A stretch of DNA of 64,000 nt from JAICYJ01 sp963737445. GTDB lineage: Bacteria; Actinomycetota; Thermoleophilia; Gaiellales; JAICJC01. The DNA lies in NCBI GenBank assembly GCA_963737445.1, contig CAVTSO010000006.1, positions 76,017 to 140,016 of the forward strand, written 5' to 3'. The notes below the pieces were generated by a model that saw nothing but the letters and a program-made list of their open reading frames with translations, made no database searches and was not told the DNA's origin. A program made the translations under genes and the position numbers. Below are positions 31,263-38,808 of the stretch, piece by piece (the first letter of the stretch is position 1; every line of letters begins with the position of its first letter).

Positions 31263-32042
31263 TCAGCACATCAGGCACACGTCCGACCACCAGCGCGCGT
31301 AGCGGGCGTAGGTGGCCCGCGAGCCGGGTGGGCCCGTGGTGACCGCCTCGGGGTCTGACCAGACCTGCTTGCTCCAGGGCGGCGTGGCGCCGGGATCGAA
31401 GCCGGGCGCTTCCCGCCGGACCCGGTCGGCCGGCAGCAGCTGCGGCGGCTGCTGCGGCAGCGACCCGTCCCAGCGGTCGCCGGCCAGGTCGATGCCCGCC
31501 TGCCGCAGCGAGCCGGCGTGGCTGCCCGACGCCCGGTACACGGTCGCCGGGTATCCCGCCCAGTCACCGCTGCGCAGCTCCCACCAGGGGTGGCGGCCGT
31601 TCCACCCGAGGTGGGCCGAGGCCCGCGCCCCGACCACCGTGCCGTCATTGCGCAGCTTGACGATGACGCCCTCCCAGTCGTCCCGGTGGTAGCCGTCGAA
31701 GGCCGCGACGTGGGTGTGGGCGGTGCGCGAGTCTGGCAGGTACTCCCAGTACTCGAGGTAGGTGAAGCCGCCGCGCCGCAGTCCGTGGACGTAGAGCACC
31801 GGCTGTCCCGACCGTGCGCAGGCGGGATCGCGGCAACGGCGGAAGTCGACCGGGTGCTCGCCGTCGCCGCGTTCGGCCTCGAACCGGGGCGCCTCGCGCG
31901 CGGCCAGCTCCAGGTAGGCGGCGTCGCCGCCGGCGGGTGAGGTCAGGCGGGCGCGCGCCACGGCGGTGGCGGCTAGGACCAGCGCCAGCACCAGCAAGCC
32001 GGCGCCGGCGTACTCGACGGTTGCTTGCGCTCGCTCGCCCAC
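31263..32042 (-). CDS. Vps62-like protein with TadE/pilin-type leader
   Basis: 259 residues. The N-terminus GERAQATVEYAGAGLLVLAL is a class III (prepilin-like) signal: a Gly before ERAQATVEY and one hydrophobic helix, as in TadE/Flp proteins. The rest (YLEYWEYLPDSRTAHTHVAA, FDGYHRDDWEGVIVKLRN, GSHAGSLRQAGIDL) resembles the Vps62 beta domain. The combination suggests a surface protein processed by the prepilin peptidase at 61.6 kb. The function is unknown. It ends 50 bp before the second PilZ gene on the same strand. Confidence 0.6.
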   Translation of the reverse strand: MGERAQATVEYAGAGLLVLALVLAATAVARARLTSPAGGDAAYLELAAREAPRFEAERGDGEHPVDFRRCRDPACARSGQPVLYVHGLRRGGFTYLEYWEYLPDSRTAHTHVAAFDGYHRDDWEGVIVKLRNDGTVVGARASAHLGWNGRHPWWELRSGDWAGYPATVYRASGSHAGSLRQAGIDLAGDRWDGSLPQQPPQLLPADRVRREAPGFDPGATPPWSKQVWSDPEAVTTGPPGSRATYARYARWWSDVCLMC

Positions 32043-32138
32043 GGCGCCAACCTACGGGTCACGGTGTGGCGGGTGGGTGACACGGCGTCACAGATACGGG
32101 ACAAGATTCTCAAGCGGCCCCTCCCGTACCATCGGGGT

Positions 32139-32240
32139 ATGTCTGACTCGCTGAGGTCACGGCTGCGGCGGATCGGGACGGTGGCCGGCCTGGCGATCCT
32201 GGTTGGATCTCGCCGGCACTTCGCGTACTTCGGGCGTTAG
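32139..32240 (+). CDS. 33-residue basic peptide with short hydrophobic segment
   Basis: ATG 32139 has TACCAT (32127-32132) exactly 6 nt upstream, the leaderless pattern of this window. The product is SDSLRSRLRRIGTVAGLAIL followed by a polar, basic tail; an Arg-rich amphipathic start and about ten hydrophobic residues. It may be membrane-active or a small regulator; no family is recognised. Support is the promoter spacing only. Confidence 0.35.
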   Translation: MSDSLRSRLRRIGTVAGLAILVGSRRHFAYFGR

Positions 32241-32259
32241 GGGCCCTACTCGGACATAG

Positions 32260-34200
32260 TCAGGAGACGACCGGCGCGCGCAGGTCGGCCAGCCCGGCCT
32301 CGGTGCCCTCGCGGATCGCCTCCTCGAACGACCGCGGGCCGAGCGCGTCGCCGGCCCGCACCACGTCCGCGCCCGCGTCCTGCAGCGCGGCGAACAGTCC
32401 CACCCCACAGGCGCTGCGTCCGTCGTTCACGACCAGCGTGTCGATCCCGCCCAGCACGTGCTCGCGCTCGGAGAACACGTTTCGGAACGTGGCGTTCGAC
32501 CCGTCCCAGCCCGTCAGGCGCAGGTGGTGCACCAGCTCGATCCCGGCCTCGTCCATCCGCCCCAGGTACATGTTGCGCTGGTACTGGTGCACGGCCTCGC
32601 CGAAGGCGATGGCGCTGGTCACCAGGCGCACGTCGTGGCCGGCCTGCGCCAGCTGCTCGGCCAGCACCAGCCCCGTCCAGTCGCCGCCCCAGTCGCAGAT
32701 CGTGACGCGCCGGCCGGTGTCCGCGCCAGCCAGCACGTCCCAGGCGTGGACGGTGCCGGGGATGCCGGCGTCGTAGCGCTCCGCGCCGGTGGCCAGGATC
32801 ACGCGGTCGGGCGACTCGGCCAGCACCACGTCCGCGTCGGCGTCCACACCCAGCCGCACATCCGCTCCCGCCAGCCAGGCCTCGACCGTGCGCACCATGC
32901 CCCGCGCGATCTCGGCGTGGCCGGACGCGTTCATCGCCAGCCGCATCTGACCGCCCACCGCCTCGCCGCGCTCGAGCACGACCACCCGGTGTCCGCGCGC
33001 AACAGCGCAGGCGGCCGCCGATGCTCCGCCCGGTCCTGCGCCCACCACGACCACGGTGCCCGGGCTGGGATCCGGCGTGGGGCGCGGCAGGGTCGATTCG
33101 TACCCGGTCCAGGGGTTGATCGTGCAGGCGATCGGGATGCCGGCGTGGTAGTGGCCGATGCACCCCTGGTTGCAGCCGATGCAGGTCGTGAACATCTGGC
33201 CGGCCACCGCACGGCCCGGCATCGACGGGTCGGTGATCAGCGCTCGCGTCATGCCGCACGCGTCGCAGTCGCCCCGCCCGATCATCGCGTCGGCGTCGGC
33301 GGGGTCGACGATGCGACCGGTCGCGATCACGGGGACGCCCACGGCTGCCTTCATGGTGCGGGCGAAGCTGGCCACGGCGTTGTGTTCGACCGGCACCGGC
33401 GGCACGATCCAGCTCGATCCGCGGTACGTGTTGGAGCCGCCCAGCGCGACCGAGAGGTAGTCGATCAGGCCCTCGTCGGCCAGGATGCAGGCCGCTCGAG
33501 CCAGCTCCTCGTGGCTGTTGCCATCCCAGGAACCGCTCTCGTCGGTCAGCCGGCAGCCGACGGCGCCGCCGTCGATGCCCTCGCGCATGGCCTCACAGAC
33601 CTCGCGCAGGAACCGCAGCCGGTTCTCGAACGAGCCGCCGTAGGAGTCGGTGCGGGTATTGGCGTGCGGGGAGAGGAACTGGGTGGGCAGGTAGTTGAAG
33701 CCCGCGCAGACCTCGACGCCGTCTATGCCGCCGGCCGCCGCGTAGGCGGCCGCCTGGCGGTAGCCGTCGATCATCTCGGCGATCTCGCGCCGGGTCAGTT
33801 CGCGCGGCTCCGTCTTGAAGCGCGCGCTGGGGATGCTGGACGGCGCCACGGCGGCCGGGCGCGGGGGCGAGGAAATGACCTCGCGCCCACCGTGAAAGAG
33901 CTGCACGAACAGGCGCGTGTCGTGCTCATGAACGGCCTCCGCCAGGCGCCGGTACGCGGGCACGATCTCCGGGAGATATCCGCCCAGCGTGTGCGCGGTC
34001 AGCAGGCCGGTGTGGTGGATCGCGGTGGCCTCGACGACGATCAGCCCGGCGCCGCCGCGGGCACGCGCCTGGTGGTAGGCGATCAGCTCGTCGGTGGGAA
34101 GGTGGTGGTGGACGAGGCTGGTCTGGTGCGAGGTCGAGACGATCCGGTTGGGGATCGTGACGCTGCCGATTGCCAGCGGCGAGAACAGGCGGTCGAGCAT
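32260..34200 (-). CDS. 2,4-dienoyl-CoA reductase-like FMN/FeS/FAD oxidoreductase
   Basis: 646 residues: an old-yellow-enzyme TIM barrel (about 1-340; PNRIVSTSHQTSLVHHHLP, FLSPHANTRTDSYGGSFENR), a 4Fe-4S site CIGCNQGCIGHYHAG with a later Cys (IACTINP), and an FAD/NAD(P) part starting VVVVGAGPGGASAAACA. This is the layout of FadH, trimethylamine dehydrogenase and related reductases. The substrate is not known; enoate, dienoyl-CoA or amine are possible. ATG 34200 has TACAGT (34207-34212, minus strand) 6 nt upstream; leaderless. Confidence 0.85.
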   Translation of the reverse strand: MLDRLFSPLAIGSVTIPNRIVSTSHQTSLVHHHLPTDELIAYHQARARGGAGLIVVEATAIHHTGLLTAHTLGGYLPEIVPAYRRLAEAVHEHDTRLFVQLFHGGREVISSPPRPAAVAPSSIPSARFKTEPRELTRREIAEMIDGYRQAAAYAAAGGIDGVEVCAGFNYLPTQFLSPHANTRTDSYGGSFENRLRFLREVCEAMREGIDGGAVGCRLTDESGSWDGNSHEELARAACILADEGLIDYLSVALGGSNTYRGSSWIVPPVPVEHNAVASFARTMKAAVGVPVIATGRIVDPADADAMIGRGDCDACGMTRALITDPSMPGRAVAGQMFTTCIGCNQGCIGHYHAGIPIACTINPWTGYESTLPRPTPDPSPGTVVVVGAGPGGASAAACAVARGHRVVVLERGEAVGGQMRLAMNASGHAEIARGMVRTVEAWLAGADVRLGVDADADVVLAESPDRVILATGAERYDAGIPGTVHAWDVLAGADTGRRVTICDWGGDWTGLVLAEQLAQAGHDVRLVTSAIAFGEAVHQYQRNMYLGRMDEAGIELVHHLRLTGWDGSNATFRNVFSEREHVLGGIDTLVVNDGRSACGVGLFAALQDAGADVVRAGDALGPRSFEEAIREGTEAGLADLRAPVVS

Positions 34201-34252
34201 GCCGCGACTGTAGCGGCTGCGATCGGGCCGGGTTCGCGGGACGTGTACGGGC

Positions 34253-34313
34253 GCGGACGGTGAGCCTCACTGCCACCGTAGCGGCACTGCCCCCCGCAGC
34301 GCTCACCGTCCGC
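34253..34313. repeat. 13-bp inverted repeat between the 34323 gene and the oxidoreductase
   Basis: GCGGACGGTGAGC (34253-34265) and its exact complement GCTCACCGTCCGC (34301-34313), with a 35-nt loop that holds a smaller hairpin (TGCC...GGCA). There is no T-run. It could end the mRNA of the small gene at 34323 or act as a binding site upstream of the oxidoreductase promoter. Confidence 0.55.
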
Positions 34314-34322
34314 TAACCCGTA

Positions 34323-34496
34323 TCAATTCGGATCGAGCCGCGCTTCCGAGGTGCCTAGCCCCGGCAGGGCGAGCGCGATGGTGAGAATCACCACCGCTCC
34401 AGTGAACACCGCGCCGGCCTTCGCGCGCCCTGGTGGGGCTTGCGACCGCTGGTTTCGTGCGGGTTCCGGGTTCGGTAGCCGAGCCGTCTCACTCAT
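34323..34496 (-). CDS. 57-residue single-span membrane protein
   Basis: ATG 34496 follows AAGAGGTCTC. The first ~28 residues are polar and Pro/Arg-rich (SETARLPNPEPARNQRSQAP); one membrane helix follows (about 31-47), then a short tail. Unknown function. The 13-bp inverted repeat follows its stop. Confidence 0.5.
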   Translation of the reverse strand: MSETARLPNPEPARNQRSQAPPGRAKAGAVFTGAVVILTIALALPGLGTSEARLDPN

Positions 34497-34623
34497 GAGA
34501 CCTCTTGCTTTGCGCCCCCGCCTCACGGCGGGTTTGCCATTTTCGATCCGTGTACGCATCATCGACAAACGGTAGGCGTATCTCGTCGCCCGAAGGGTGG
34601 CATGCGCTCCCCATATCGAGGTA

Positions 34624-34762
34624 TACGATCGCGCAGCGCGCCGTCAAACCCCCCGGACGGGTCATGAATCACGTCCCATTGCGGACGATGTGATCTGCGC
34701 CTTCTTCGGAAAGCCCGCTACGTCGGCTTTTCGTAGACCTCAACCCCCTCAGGAGGACTTGC
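34624..34762 (+). promoter_or_regulatory. promoter and structured 5' leader of the WxL-like gene
   Basis: TACGAT at 34624-34629 would start an mRNA near 34636, leaving a ~127-nt leader, which is unusual where most mRNAs look leaderless. Near its end two stems interleave: AAAGCC (34710-34715) with GGCTTT (34725-34730), and CTACG (34718-34722) with CGTAG (34732-34736). They form either a pseudoknot or two rival hairpins. AGGAGG precedes ATG 34763. It could be a riboswitch-type control; no known class was recognised. Confidence 0.4.
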
Positions 34763-35275
34763 ATGTCACACATGCGCATTGCGCTTGTGGGCGGCCTTGC
34801 GGCTGCCTTGCTGGTGGTTTCGGCGGGCTCGGCCATGGCCGCACCCCCGTCCAGCGACACGCAGAACCAGACGGTGCAGTTCACCAACCGGGCCGCCGTG
34901 CAGCTGACGCTGGACACGCCCCTGGTCGACTTCGGCAACGTCGATCCGCTGGCGCAGTACGCGGCCGGCGGCGGCAACGCCACCGTCAAGGCCAACGCCG
35001 GCTGGACGCTGTCGATGACAGCCCCTGCCAACTTCACCGAGACGGGCGGCGGGCTCAACACGATCCCGATCGGCCGTCTGTCCCTGAAGCCCGGCGCCGG
35101 CGCGTACGCCGCCGTTGCCTCTGGCGCCAACGCGGTCTCGTCCGGCGCTCGCACCACCAACGCCGGCACCACCACGGCGCTGGCGTATCACCTCGACCTG
35201 CAGTTCGGTGACAACCCGAACACCGCCGGTGACCAGTACCAGGCCGTGCTCGTGTACACGGCCACCACGCCGTAG
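34763..35275 (+). CDS. secreted WxL-like beta protein
   Basis: 170 residues with a signal peptide (MRIALVGGLAAALLVVSAGS to AMAA). The mature domain has LDTPLVDFGNVDPLAQYAAG, ANAGWTLSMTAPANF and ends in YQAVLVYTATTP. The frame matches the last ~130 residues of the protein at 35390, and the pattern (Trp-x-Leu, closing beta strand) is like WxL-type surface domains, which bind peptidoglycan in Firmicutes. A DUF916-like gene two positions downstream supports this. AGGAGG fixes the ATG. Confidence 0.6.
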   Translation: MSHMRIALVGGLAAALLVVSAGSAMAAPPSSDTQNQTVQFTNRAAVQLTLDTPLVDFGNVDPLAQYAAGGGNATVKANAGWTLSMTAPANFTETGGGLNTIPIGRLSLKPGAGAYAAVASGANAVSSGARTTNAGTTTALAYHLDLQFGDNPNTAGDQYQAVLVYTATTP

Positions 35276-35283
35276 CCTCGATC

Positions 35284-35340
35284 ACACGAGGCGTACGACA
35301 CGCGGGGCGGGCTCTCTCAGCGGGGCCCGCCCGCTCGTGT
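35284..35340 (+). terminator. strong GC hairpin after the WxL-like gene
   Basis: GGGCGGGC (35305-35312) pairs with GCCCGCCC (35325-35332), and an outer ACACGAG (35284-35290) pairs with CTCGTGT (35334-35340). There is no U-tract. It begins 8 bp after the stop, so it is probably a transcription terminator or an mRNA-stabilising stem. Confidence 0.5.
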
Positions 35341-35389
35341 TCGTGGCCCAGCCGGCAGGATTTGAACCGTCCGCTTTGAAACACTTGAC

Positions 35390-36836
35390 GTGTTCGACAC
35401 GCGGACTCGTGCTGCAGCCTGCGTCTTTGCCCTGGGTGGCCTGCTCCTGGCCCCGGCCGCCGCGCATGCCGCCAACCTGGTCGCAGACCCGGGCTTCGAG
35501 ACGACCGGTTCCATTGGCACCGTGTTCTCGGACACCCTGCCCGATCTGAGCGCGTTGCAGATCACGTCGGGGAACGTCGTCCTGGCCGGCGCTACGGCCA
35601 CCACTGCCGGCCTCGGATCATCGACCGACGTGGCGGTCATCCGCAACTCGCAGGACTACCAGGACGGCACCGTCAGCGTGCTCGCCAGCCAGGCGGCGGT
35701 GACCCCGCAGCTGACCGGCGGGGTCGTGATCCGCTACCAGGACACGGCCAACTTCTACCTGTGCGGCATCACCAAGAACGCGGTGGTGGTGCAGCGGCGG
35801 CTGGCTGGCAAGGACACGGTGATCGGCACCGCCACCTACAGCCCTGCGGCGAGCGTGGCGTACACGCTGACGGCGACGGCTACAGGGAGCTCGATCTCGT
35901 GCAAGGCGGTCGGCCCGGGCGGCGTGACTGCGACAGCCACCGCAACGGACGCAAGCTTCGCGAGCGGCATGATCGGGATCGCCGCGGTCAACTCGACACC
36001 CACGCAGGTGCGCCAGATGTCGTTCCTCCAGCCGTTCACGATGACCTCCGCGGTGCCGCAGTCGTGGACGCCGATCACGCCGCTCGCCGGGCGCCCGGGC
36101 ATGGTGTTCGACTACATCGCGCCGGCCAACTCGGGGTCGTCCTACCTGCAGCTGTTCGGCGGCTCCGGCTCCTACTCCGGCTACTCCCAGCAGGCAGGGA
36201 TCCCGGTGGTCGGAAACAGCAGCTACACGCTGACCGCGGCGATCCGCACCGACGCCGTCTCCGGTAGCGCGCGGGTGATGGCGATCGAGTCGGGTGGCAC
36301 CACCACAACGCTAGCGACCGTCACGGGCACCAGCGCCTGGACGGTCTACTCGACCACGTTCGTGACGCAGCCGGCCACGACGACCGTCACCGTGCGGCTG
36401 CAGGTGGACGGCAGCGGTCGCGCCGGCCTCGACGACGTCAGCCTCGCGATCACGCCCACCGTGGGGCTGACGCTCTCGGCCACGTCGGTCGACTTCGGGG
36501 CCGTCGATCCGCTGTCCTCGCCGTTCACGCGCAGCCCGGCGGTGACCGCGACGGTCACGTCGAACACGAACTGGGCGCTCTCCCTGCAGGGCGCTGGCAA
36601 CTTCAGCGACGGCACCGGCAAGACGTTCCCGCTGGCGCAGCTGGGCTGGCGGCCGAACGGCGGCGAGCACGTTCACGGCGGTCACGACCGCTGCTCAGAC
36701 GGTGGCCAGCGGCACCGCCACCACCGCGGCGGGCACCGCCAATCCGATCGATTATCAGCTGCAGGTGACCTACCCCGACCCGGTCTCCGCGCAGCCTTTC
36801 TCGACCACGCTCACCTACATCGCCACCACACCGTGA
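35390..36836 (+). CDS. large secreted protein with C-terminal WxL-like domain, frameshifted near 36660
   Basis: About 481 residues once repaired. Signal peptide (CVFALGGLLLAPAAAHA), then a beta-sandwich region that resembles carbohydrate-binding or concanavalin-like folds (VVIRYQDTANFYLCGITKNA; a second unit around SSYLQLFGGSGSYSGYSQQA), then a WxL-like domain (LSATSVDFGAVDPLSSPFTR, SNTNWALSLQGAGNF ... LTYIATTP) ending at 36834-36836. The frame moves by one base near 36660 (AACGGCGGCG), after which the frame keeps the C-terminal motif, so one extra G is the likely cause. GTG 35390 lacks a clear ribosome site. Confidence 0.65.
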
Positions 36837-36846
36837 GGAGACACCG

Positions 36847-37878
36847 ATGCGACGATTGATCCTGATGCTGGCGCTGGCGGCCGCGCTGCCTGCGGCCCTC
36901 GCCGCCGACGCCGCCGCGGCGGCCAAGCCGCCGGTCTCGATCGGCGTTGCGCCGTCGAAGATCCAGGCCAACCTGACGCCTGGTCAGCTGTACAAGACCG
37001 ATCTCGACATCTTCAACAAGGGTGCCACCCCGATCACGCTGGACGTCTACCTGCAGGACTACACGGTGTCGGCGGCGTCGGCGGTGGCGTTCAAGCCGGC
37101 CGGCTCGCTGGCGCAGTCGGCGGCGCCCTGGTCGACGCTGAGCACGAGGGTGTTGCATATGCCGGCGCACAGCCACCGGCAGGTGCTGCTGCGGGTGGAC
37201 GTGCCGGCCACGGCGGCGATCGGGACGCACACGCTCGCGGTGGTGTTCCGGTCGCGCCAGGCCAAGAGCGACGGCAACCTGCGCTATCAGCCGGCTGTGG
37301 CGTCGCTGATGGCGGCGGGCGTGCAGAACCTCGACGGCACCGGTCTGGTGCTGCGCGGGCAGGCCGTCACCAGGTCGGTGTCGGTGCAGTGGATCAGCCT
37401 GCGGGACGTGTGGAACTCGAGCGACCACCTGGGCGCGATCGGTGACTGGCTGTTCCATCCCACGGTGGTCGCGCACGTGCAGGTTCGCAACACGGGCAAC
37501 ACCTTCTTCAACATCATCAAGGGCGACACCACGTTCAGCACGAAGTTCGCCGCCGGGTCGAGAGGCGCGAGCGTGGCGGCGCCCACGTACACGATCCTGC
37601 CCAACTCGGTGCGGACGCTGGACATGCCCTGGAAGAGGGCGCCGTTCCTGGCCCGGGGCGACGCACAGACGCGCATCTACTACAACGACTCGACGCACCT
37701 GCCGGTCACCTCGACGCCGTTTCTGATCATCCCCTGGCACCTAATCATCGTGGTCGTGGTGCTGATGGGCATGGTCATTTCGTGGCGCCTCGTGCGCCGG
37801 CGCCGGCAGGGTGGAGGGCGCAGGAGCGGCAAGGCGGCGGCGCCGTCGCCATGGGTCTCGTCCGGATCCGGTATATGA
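36847..37878 (+). CDS. DUF916-like membrane-anchored surface protein
   Basis: 343 residues. Signal peptide (MRRLILMLALAAALPAALAA), an Ig-like ectodomain in two halves (IGVAPSKIQANLTPGQLYKT, DLDIFNKGATPITLDVYLQD; and LFHPTVVAHVQVRNTGNTFF), one C-terminal helix (IIPWHLIIVVVVLMGMVISW) and a basic tail. This is the layout of DUF916/DUF3324-type proteins that accompany WxL proteins. GAGGAG before ATG 36847 and the 10-bp gap to the gene before argue for one operon. The role is likely surface display or wall contact. Confidence 0.65.
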   Translation: MRRLILMLALAAALPAALAADAAAAAKPPVSIGVAPSKIQANLTPGQLYKTDLDIFNKGATPITLDVYLQDYTVSAASAVAFKPAGSLAQSAAPWSTLSTRVLHMPAHSHRQVLLRVDVPATAAIGTHTLAVVFRSRQAKSDGNLRYQPAVASLMAAGVQNLDGTGLVLRGQAVTRSVSVQWISLRDVWNSSDHLGAIGDWLFHPTVVAHVQVRNTGNTFFNIIKGDTTFSTKFAAGSRGASVAAPTYTILPNSVRTLDMPWKRAPFLARGDAQTRIYYNDSTHLPVTSTPFLIIPWHLIIVVVVLMGMVISWRLVRRRRQGGGRRSGKAAAPSPWVSSGSGI

Positions 37879-37885
37879 GTGTGCC

Positions 37886-38773
37886 GTGAGCGATCTGCTG
37901 GAATCGGTGCCGAACTTCTCGGTCGGCCGCGACCAGGCGGTGCTGGACGCGCTGGGCGAGGCGTTCGGCGCCGCCGGGGTGCGGGTGCTTGACGTGCATG
38001 CCGATTCCGACCACAACCGGTCGGTGTTCACGGTGGTGGCCGACCCGGACACGCTGGTGGAGGGGCTGGCATCCGCGATCGCGGTGGCGGCGTCGCGGAT
38101 CGACCTGACGCGGCACGAGGGTGTGCACCCGCGGGTGGGGTCGGCCGACGTGGTGCCGTTCGTGCGCTTCCGGCCGGACGACGCGCGGCCGGAGCTGGCG
38201 GCGCGGGCGCTGGCACGCCGGATCGCGATGCTGGGCGTGCCGGCGATCGGCTACGGCGAGCTGGGCGGCGGGCTGCGGCCGGCCGCGTTCCGCGGCGGCG
38301 GCCCGGAGCGGCTGGCGGAGCGGATGGCGGCGGGCGAGGTGGTGGCGCTGGCCGGGCCCGACCGCCCGCATCCGACGGCGGGCGTGGTGCTGCTGGGCGT
38401 GCGGGCACCGCTGGTCGCGTTCAACGTCGATCTGGACAGCCAGGACGTCGGCGTCGCGCGCGAGATCGCCGCGGCGCTGCGTGAGCGCGACGGCGGGCTG
38501 GCGGGGGTGCAGGCGCTGGGCTTGGCAGCGCGGGGCGGTGCGCAGGTGTCCACGAACCTGATCGACATCGACGCGACGCCGCTGGCGGCGGTCGTCGATG
38601 AGATCGAGCGGCTGGCGGCCGCGCGCGGCGTGGGCGTGAAGGGCTCGGAGCTGGTCGGGCTGATGCCGGCGCGGGTGGCAGCGGCCGCGGCGGGAACGGC
38701 GCTGCGGCTGTCCGGTTTCGGTGCCGACCGGTTGCTGGAGGTGGCGTCCGGAGGGGAGTTCGGCGAGGGGTGA
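37886..38773 (+). CDS. ftcD: glutamate formimidoyltransferase
   Basis: 295 residues, the formiminotransferase part of FtcD (no cyclodeaminase part). It moves the formimino group of N-formimino-L-glutamate to tetrahydrofolate, the last step of one histidine-degradation route. Seen: LLESVPNFSVGRDQAVLDAL, DADSDHNRSVFT-type text with the conserved His, RIDLTRHEGVHPRVGSADVV and PFVRF. GTG 37886 is chosen because the family begins at once. It is the first gene of the hut cluster and is followed 35 bp later by hutH. Confidence 0.9.
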   Translation: MSDLLESVPNFSVGRDQAVLDALGEAFGAAGVRVLDVHADSDHNRSVFTVVADPDTLVEGLASAIAVAASRIDLTRHEGVHPRVGSADVVPFVRFRPDDARPELAARALARRIAMLGVPAIGYGELGGGLRPAAFRGGGPERLAERMAAGEVVALAGPDRPHPTAGVVLLGVRAPLVAFNVDLDSQDVGVAREIAAALRERDGGLAGVQALGLAARGGAQVSTNLIDIDATPLAAVVDEIERLAAARGVGVKGSELVGLMPARVAAAAAGTALRLSGFGADRLLEVASGGEFGEG

Positions 38774-38808
38774 GCGGCGCCCGGGCCGCGGGCCTAGACT
38801 GCGCAGCC

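Noticed and set aside
35345..35375. A tRNA 3'-end-like sequence (CGGTTCAAATCCTGCC on the minus strand, with CCA-like end) before the 35390 gene
   Set aside because: Only the T-loop and acceptor 3' strand match; two T-stem pairs fail and no anticodon arm or 5' acceptor strand is found. At most a remnant.
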